Assembly (NCBI GenBank): GCA_017405115.1
Contig: JAFRBA010000042.1
Location: 1 to 15,722, forward strand
Reading direction: 5' to 3'
DNA length: 15,722 nt
Source: Kiritimatiellia bacterium
Lineage (GTDB): Bacteria; Verrucomicrobiota; Kiritimatiellia; RFP12; UBA1067
Shown here: piece after piece, positions 12,499 through 15,722 of the stretch
How the letters are laid out: every line of letters starts with the position of its first letter
Position numbering within the stretch: the stretch's first letter is position 1
Translations under genes and position numbers: made by a program
Notes under the pieces: generated by a model
Databases searched by the model: none
The model's input: only the letters and a program-made list of their open reading frames with translations
Told to the model about the DNA's origin: nothing

Positions 12499-13827
12499 TC
12501 ATGTCGCCGGAGCGATGAACATCGCCATGTAATGCGGGATGGTGATCTTCTTTCCATTGACGCCTATGTTCCCGCCCGTCAGCTTGTATCCAAAAGGAAT
12601 CGCATCGTCCTTGAGCATCTTGTCAAGGGAAAGCGTCCGCCCCGTCTGCGCCTTCACCTCGACCGGGACAACGCCGTCGTCGGTCTCCACTACAAACTCC
12701 ATTTCGACTTCATCATTCCTGTAATAGCGCAGCGGCACCCCGTTGCGCACAAGGATTCCGGCGACGAGATTCTCGTAGATGCCGCCCTTGACGTTTCCCT
12801 TGAGGGAACCGTCAAGTATCTGCCGCTTCGTCAGCATCCCGTACGACGCGCACAGAAGCCCGACGTCGGAGAGATAGAGCTTGAACCACTCCTCCTTGAC
12901 ATATCCGGCAAGACCCGACAGGGCAACGTTGACGCATTCAGCCAGTGACGCGAGCCCCGAATCCTTCAGCCATTCGACGCAGGAAAGGTACTTCCGCGCC
13001 GTCGCCCCCTTTTCGACTTCCGAATACTTGAACTTCCGGTTCTCCTTGGCGAGGATAAGCGGCATCGCGCGGAAGCACCTCTCGATCTTCGGGACATCTA
13101 CGGCGGCGGCGTACTTGTGTATGTCGTCGATGTATGCCTCGAGAATCTTCTCTTGCGCCCGCTGCACGTCGCCGAAGTGGCGGTTCTCCATGTATCCGCT
13201 TACAACTTCCGGCATGCCGCCCACGACCGCGTATTCGCGCATGAGGGCGTGGAACTTCTCGTTGACGACATCGGGGACGGCTTCGCGTCGTATGAAATGC
13301 CCGCGAAGCTGCTCTATCTGCTGCCGCCTGTAGCCTTTCGCCCAGAGGAATTCCTCGAACGACAGCGAATGCATGATGACCTGACGCTCAAAGCCGACCG
13401 ACACCGACTTCGGCTCCCTGTCCTTGCGCCTGCGCTTGTACTTGATGCCAAGCAGCGAGCCGGACGCCACGATGTCGTACCGTCCGTCCAGAGCAAGGAA
13501 CTTAAAGGCCGTCCGCGCATTCGGACATTCCTGTATCTCGTCGAGGAAGATCAGCGTACGCCCTGGGACGAAGCGGACATCAGGCCGTATCGCGGAAATG
13601 CCGGAGCAGATGGTGTCGGCATCCAGGGCTCCGTCAAATACGGAAGCGAACTCAGGCTCCTCGATGAAGTTGATCTCAATGAAGCTTTCGTAGTTTTCAC
13701 GACCGAACTTCTCGATGATGAACGTCTTCCCAATCTGCCGCGCCCCCTTCACGAGGAGACACTCGCGCCGCTTGTCGGCCTTCCAGCCGACGAGAAAGTC
13801 ATAGAATTGTCGCCTAAGTTCTATCAT
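12499..13827 (-). CDS. AAA_14 / DUF4143 ATPase
   Basis: 442 residues. The N-terminal P-loop domain has Walker A G28-A-R-Q-I-G-K34-T35, Walker B LIFLDE with D96-E97, and a DIVASGSLLG sensor segment. The C-terminal half is DUF4143-like, ending in a restriction-enzyme-like motif (VEMEFVVE...VPVEVKAQ), where the usual acidic D of (E)xDF is E. Such ATPases are common in bacteria with many paralogues, are often near toxin-antitoxin or mobile genes, and have no settled function. The Shine-Dalgarno GAGGG lies 9 nt before the ATG. The stop is 16 nt from the start of the giant kinase gene, so the two are probably one transcript. Confidence 0.85.
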   Translation of the reverse strand: MIELRRQFYDFLVGWKADKRRECLLVKGARQIGKTFIIEKFGRENYESFIEINFIEEPEFASVFDGALDADTICSGISAIRPDVRFVPGRTLIFLDEIQECPNARTAFKFLALDGRYDIVASGSLLGIKYKRRRKDREPKSVSVGFERQVIMHSLSFEEFLWAKGYRRQQIEQLRGHFIRREAVPDVVNEKFHALMREYAVVGGMPEVVSGYMENRHFGDVQRAQEKILEAYIDDIHKYAAAVDVPKIERCFRAMPLILAKENRKFKYSEVEKGATARKYLSCVEWLKDSGLASLAECVNVALSGLAGYVKEEWFKLYLSDVGLLCASYGMLTKRQILDGSLKGNVKGGIYENLVAGILVRNGVPLRYYRNDEVEMEFVVETDDGVVPVEVKAQTGRTLSLDKMLKDDAIPFGYKLTGGNIGVNGKKITIPHYMAMFIAPAT

Positions 13828-13857
13828 GCCTTTTTACCCTCAAAATCAGATGACAAT

Positions 13858-13886
13858 ATTCTATCAGATTTCGTCTAAATGAGCAA
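13858..13886 (-). promoter_or_regulatory. Probable promoter of the ATPase-kinase transcript
   Basis: Minus strand: TTGCTC (13881-13886), 17-nt spacer, TAGAAT (13858-13863), about 30 nt before the ATPase start. ATCTGAT occurs on both sides of the -10 as a direct repeat and may be an operator. The -35 is only a partial match. Confidence 0.4.
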
Positions 13887-13961
13887 TTAGCATATTTTTA
13901 AAGCCATTTTACGGCGCAGATGCATATTTTTGGAGCTAGAAATCACTCAAACCGCACATTT

Positions 13962-14063
13962 TCAGGACTTGTTGCCATACAGATGTTCCATCGCCCACCT
14001 CCTTTCGCGCCTCTCCGCCGCGAACTCGTCCTGCACGCTCGATATGAAGATTCGGTATTTCAT
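13962..14063 (-). pseudogene. DUF4062 N-terminal remnant, copy C (best preserved)
   Basis: A 33-codon frame begins MKYRIFISSVQDEFAAERRE, then RRWAMEHLYGNKS and stop. The first 20 residues match from memory the conserved start of DUF4062 proteins (xxxxFISSVQxEFAxER), which usually continue for several hundred residues, often with a helix-turn-helix or ATPase part. Everything downstream is missing. An AAAGGAGGT inside the frame precedes an internal ATG but leads only to nine codons. The stub lies between the FISUMP gene (stop 14111) and the ATPase promoter. Confidence 0.65.
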
Positions 14064-14110
14064 GGTGAAGAATTAAAGAACTAAAGAATCGGATGCGCTC
14101 CCTTCGGTCG

Positions 14111-15505
14111 CTATTTGGTGAACCCTTGCACAGGGCGAACAGACTGCCCGTTGCTGCGGTTGCTGTAGTCCGCGTAGGGGTAGCTCGAATCGAAGTTGAG
14201 GTCCCACGCGTAGTAGTAGTCCGAGCGCGGAACGGACGACCAGTAGTGGCCGCCCGCACCGGCACTGTAGAGCGAAGTCCCGTCGCCGTAGCCAGCACAG
14301 GGAAGGAAGATGCTGTTGGAAGCATAATCGCCTCTGCCGCGAACGATGTATCCTTCAACACCGTTCTTCGTGGCCCAAGTAAAGTCGCATTTGTTGTTGA
14401 GGCCGGATAATTCTTGACCCGTCGGCATGCGCCACCCTCCACCCCATTGGACCTGCGCCGCGTCATGCTCCGGCGCAAGGATCCCGCCCTCTATGATCCA
14501 TCCTTCGCTCCGTAAGGTGGAGCTGCTTTTATTATAGGTCGGTACATTCCCTTCCTTGAACGAAAAGCCCCGCCTAGAACCATCACTCGCCACCCAAGAG
14601 TCGCCCACGCGCTTATAGCCTACGGTGTCACCCCACCAAAAGTAGCAACCTCTCTCCCACGGCTCTTCGGCACCGATGTTCACCGTGGCCCAGTATGGAC
14701 CACCCTCCCAGAGCTGAACCCTTTTGCGTGCATCGCCATGCCTCGGCGCCGTGATTTCCTTCAACGAGAATGTGTACGTTTTCGAGCCACGCCAATTAAT
14801 GGGTATCGCCGTGAACGCCCCTTCATATCGCTTGTTATTTTCGGAATACGTCACCTTGAAAGGCCCAATACTTGCCCTGCCTTGTAAGTTGTCCAGGACC
14901 ACCGGCGAAGTGTATTCGAGTCCGTCCATCCTGAATGTGGCACCAAAAACTTCTCGTGAACCGACTTTTGACACAAGTCTCGCCGAAGGAACGACTTCCC
15001 AGTTCGCCGTTATGATGTTGGGAGCCCCCGACAAGGGCCATCTATGCCCCTCATCAGCATGAGGACAAACAACAGTATAACCTTCATCACTCTTGTTGAT
15101 TTTATAATGCCCACCCAGCGGACACGTCGGCTCATTTCTGAGATACCTATCAGGACCATACAAGTGTTCTGGCGTCGGAATTTTCCCTCCTATCAAGCAT
15201 TGTTCCATCGCTGCCTCAATCTGCTTGAGATTTGCGATGCAGCTATCCCTGTCCCTGGCGCTTTTCTCAACGGCAAGCATCTTTTCATGGGCTGCCTCCT
15301 GCGCCCTGCGCTCGTCCTCTGCTCGTTGACGCGCCTCTTCCTCGGCCTTCTGCGCGGCGACGATCCGCCTCCACTCCGCCTGCTTGCGCTGTTGCCCGCG
15401 ATACCACAAACCTCCTCCGAGAACCAAAAGAGCCGCAACAATACAGAATATCGGAAGCGCAATCCCCGACACGTTCCGTTCCGGCGGCCTTGTCGAGACC
15501 GGCAT
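14111..15505 (-). CDS. Membrane-anchored FISUMP protein lacking its kinase
   Basis: 464 residues from the first ATG. Transmembrane helix ~14-34 (GIALPIFCIVAALLVLGGGLWYRGQQRKQAE), nearly identical to residues 350-380 of the kinase receptor at 4915-6729. A coiled coil follows (~45-85). Residues ~88-158 resemble the C-terminal part of a type II pseudopilin (DSCIANLKQIEAAMEQC, YLRNEPTCPLGGHYKI). Residues ~165-250 are an unrecognised beta-rich segment, and ~262-464 the FISUMP domain with a candidate variable end. The frame is open upstream to a stop at 15611-15613; the ATG has no Shine-Dalgarno and sits in repeat-derived sequence (GRGVPTAPHGMPVSTRPP). This suggests the 3' part of a kinase gene whose kinase was deleted. 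Whether it is expressed is uncertain. The outer part should be extracytoplasmic. Confidence 0.7.
   Translation of the reverse strand: MPVSTRPPERNVSGIALPIFCIVAALLVLGGGLWYRGQQRKQAEWRRIVAAQKAEEEARQRAEDERRAQEAAHEKMLAVEKSARDRDSCIANLKQIEAAMEQCLIGGKIPTPEHLYGPDRYLRNEPTCPLGGHYKINKSDEGYTVVCPHADEGHRWPLSGAPNIITANWEVVPSARLVSKVGSREVFGATFRMDGLEYTSPVVLDNLQGRASIGPFKVTYSENNKRYEGAFTAIPINWRGSKTYTFSLKEITAPRHGDARKRVQLWEGGPYWATVNIGAEEPWERGCYFWWGDTVGYKRVGDSWVASDGSRRGFSFKEGNVPTYNKSSSTLRSEGWIIEGGILAPEHDAAQVQWGGGWRMPTGQELSGLNNKCDFTWATKNGVEGYIVRGRGDYASNSIFLPCAGYGDGTSLYSAGAGGHYWSSVPRSDYYYAWDLNFDSSYPYADYSNRSNGQSVRPVQGFTK
14133..14251 (-). other. Candidate DGR variable region, FISUMP copy 2
   Basis: The counterpart of 4937-5055, bounded at the 3' side by the same 17 bases GGGCAGTCTGTTCGCCC (14133-14149). 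Of its 35 codons before that block, those that differ from copy 1 are nearly all NNC (TAC, GAC, AGC, AAC, CGC), and third bases are kept. The encoded loop is rich in Tyr, Asp, Ser and Asn, as expected for a binding surface. Confidence 0.7.
15483..15502. repeat. Degenerate half of palindrome P1
   Basis: GGCGGCCTTGTCGAGACCGG is a decayed version of the P1/P2 palindrome and encodes the VSTRPP after the first Met, like ASTRPP in the two kinases. Confidence 0.45.
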
Positions 15506-15512
15506 TCCGTGC

Positions 15513-15534
15513 GGCGCGGTGGGGACACCGCGCC
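15513..15534. repeat. GC-rich palindrome P4
   Basis: GGCGCGGTG and CACCGCGCC around GGGA, one or two bases different from 5918-5939. In the frame of the FISUMP gene it reads GRGVPTAP, the same peptide as GRGDPTAP in the kinase. Confidence 0.65.
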
Positions 15535-15536
15535 CT

Positions 15537-15571
15537 GCCTCTTTGCGATCTTTGTGTCCTTTGTGGCTAAA
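15537..15571. repeat. CTTTGTG-type low-complexity word beside palindrome P4
   Basis: The plus strand has CTCTTTGCGA, TCTTTGTGTC and CTTTGTGGCT in succession; on the coding strand ACAAAGGACACAAAG. This is a word seen scattered in many bacterial genomes. It abuts the palindrome, as in the two kinase loops, and encodes SHKGHKDRKE. Confidence 0.5.
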
Positions 15572-15629
15572 ATTGTTCCCATCTACTAGAACTTTCCCAA
15601 CCCTGTAGGGTTATGCGAAATTGATGCGA

Positions 15630-15650
15630 AAGCCGCCTTCCCGGCGGCTT
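15630..15650. terminator. Terminator-like hairpin at the right edge
   Basis: Stem AAGCCGCC / GGCGGCTT with a TTCCC loop, followed on the plus strand by TTCT; an extra A-T pair extends the stem. It could end a transcript from outside the window on either strand. The remaining bases to 15722 show no convincing gene. Confidence 0.5.
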
Positions 15651-15722
15651 TTCTGCTGCTTATCCTTTTCTGGCGTTTTTTGAGTGTCGATTCTGCCAGC
15701 GTCAGGCTTGCGAATTCCCTAG

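Noticed and set aside
13117..13878. 253-codon plus-strand frame
   Set aside because: Antisense to the AAA_14/DUF4143 ATPase, whose Walker motifs are clear.
14090..14112. Possible terminator after the FISUMP gene (GCG…CGC with CTTTAG)
   Set aside because: The stem has mismatches and no U-run; too weak to call.
15586..15722. Minus-strand frame entering from the right edge and ending at 15586-15588 (…NPTGLGKF)
   Set aside because: Only ~44 codons, it crosses the terminator-like hairpin, and nothing is recognisable in it.
1..15722. CRISPR array, tRNA or rRNA genes, IS transposase
   Set aside because: No regularly spaced direct repeats with unique spacers, no tRNA-like cloverleaf or T-arm consensus, no rRNA signature and no transposase motifs were seen.

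Overview
All recognisable genes are on the minus strand, so transcription runs from the right end of the window to the left. The gene types are receptor-like Ser/Thr kinases fused to FGE-sulfatase or Fibrobacter-succinogenes-major (FISUMP) domains, a bacterial VIT/VWA protein, a pseudopilin-like segment and DUF4062 remnants. Together with the mixed high-GC and AT-rich composition they suggest a PVC-group bacterium, perhaps a gut or rumen Kiritimatiellota-like lineage. This placement is an inference from gene content only.

Layout in order of transcription. (1) 15610-14111: a membrane-anchored FISUMP protein that looks like the back half of a kinase-FISUMP receptor whose kinase has been lost. 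(2) 14063-13962: a 33-codon stub matching the start of a DUF4062 protein. (3) 13827-12499: an AAA_14/DUF4143 ATPase. (4) 12482-7743: a 1579-residue fusion of kinase, membrane segment, coiled coil, thioredoxin, SGNH esterase, class C beta-lactamase-like domain and a beta-rich tail. (5) 7465-6732: a vapBC toxin-antitoxin pair behind a consensus promoter. Two bases later comes a kinase-TM-FISUMP receptor (6729-4915). (6) A second DUF4062 stub, then a soluble kinase-coiled coil-FGE protein (4819-2735). (7) A third DUF4062 stub, then an LpoB-like lipoprotein (2639-2127). (8) A roughly 0.6 kb non-coding element bounded by inverted repeats (1490-2090). (9) A secreted VIT/VWA protein that runs off the left edge (1436-1).

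The most interesting signal is at the C-termini of the receptors. Between the two FISUMP domains, substitutions upstream of the last ~40 codons are mostly at third codon positions. Inside the last ~40 codons they switch almost entirely to first and second positions of NNC codons, and stop at an identical 17-base block. This is the expected signature of variable regions written by a diversity-generating retroelement (DGR) with adenine-specific mutagenesis. The FGE domain of the soluble kinase ends in a stretch of the same style. No reverse transcriptase or template repeat is visible here, so the retroelement would have to act from elsewhere in the genome. My reading is that this is a cluster of kinase receptors with hypervariable ligand-binding ends, possibly immune-like or antigen-sensing receptors.

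The cluster also looks structurally restless. Two kinases share long identical DNA blocks but carry different C-terminal sensors. GC-rich palindromes and short low-complexity words sit in frame inside kinase loops and linkers. DUF4062 stubs sit in the gaps between genes. One gene has lost its kinase.
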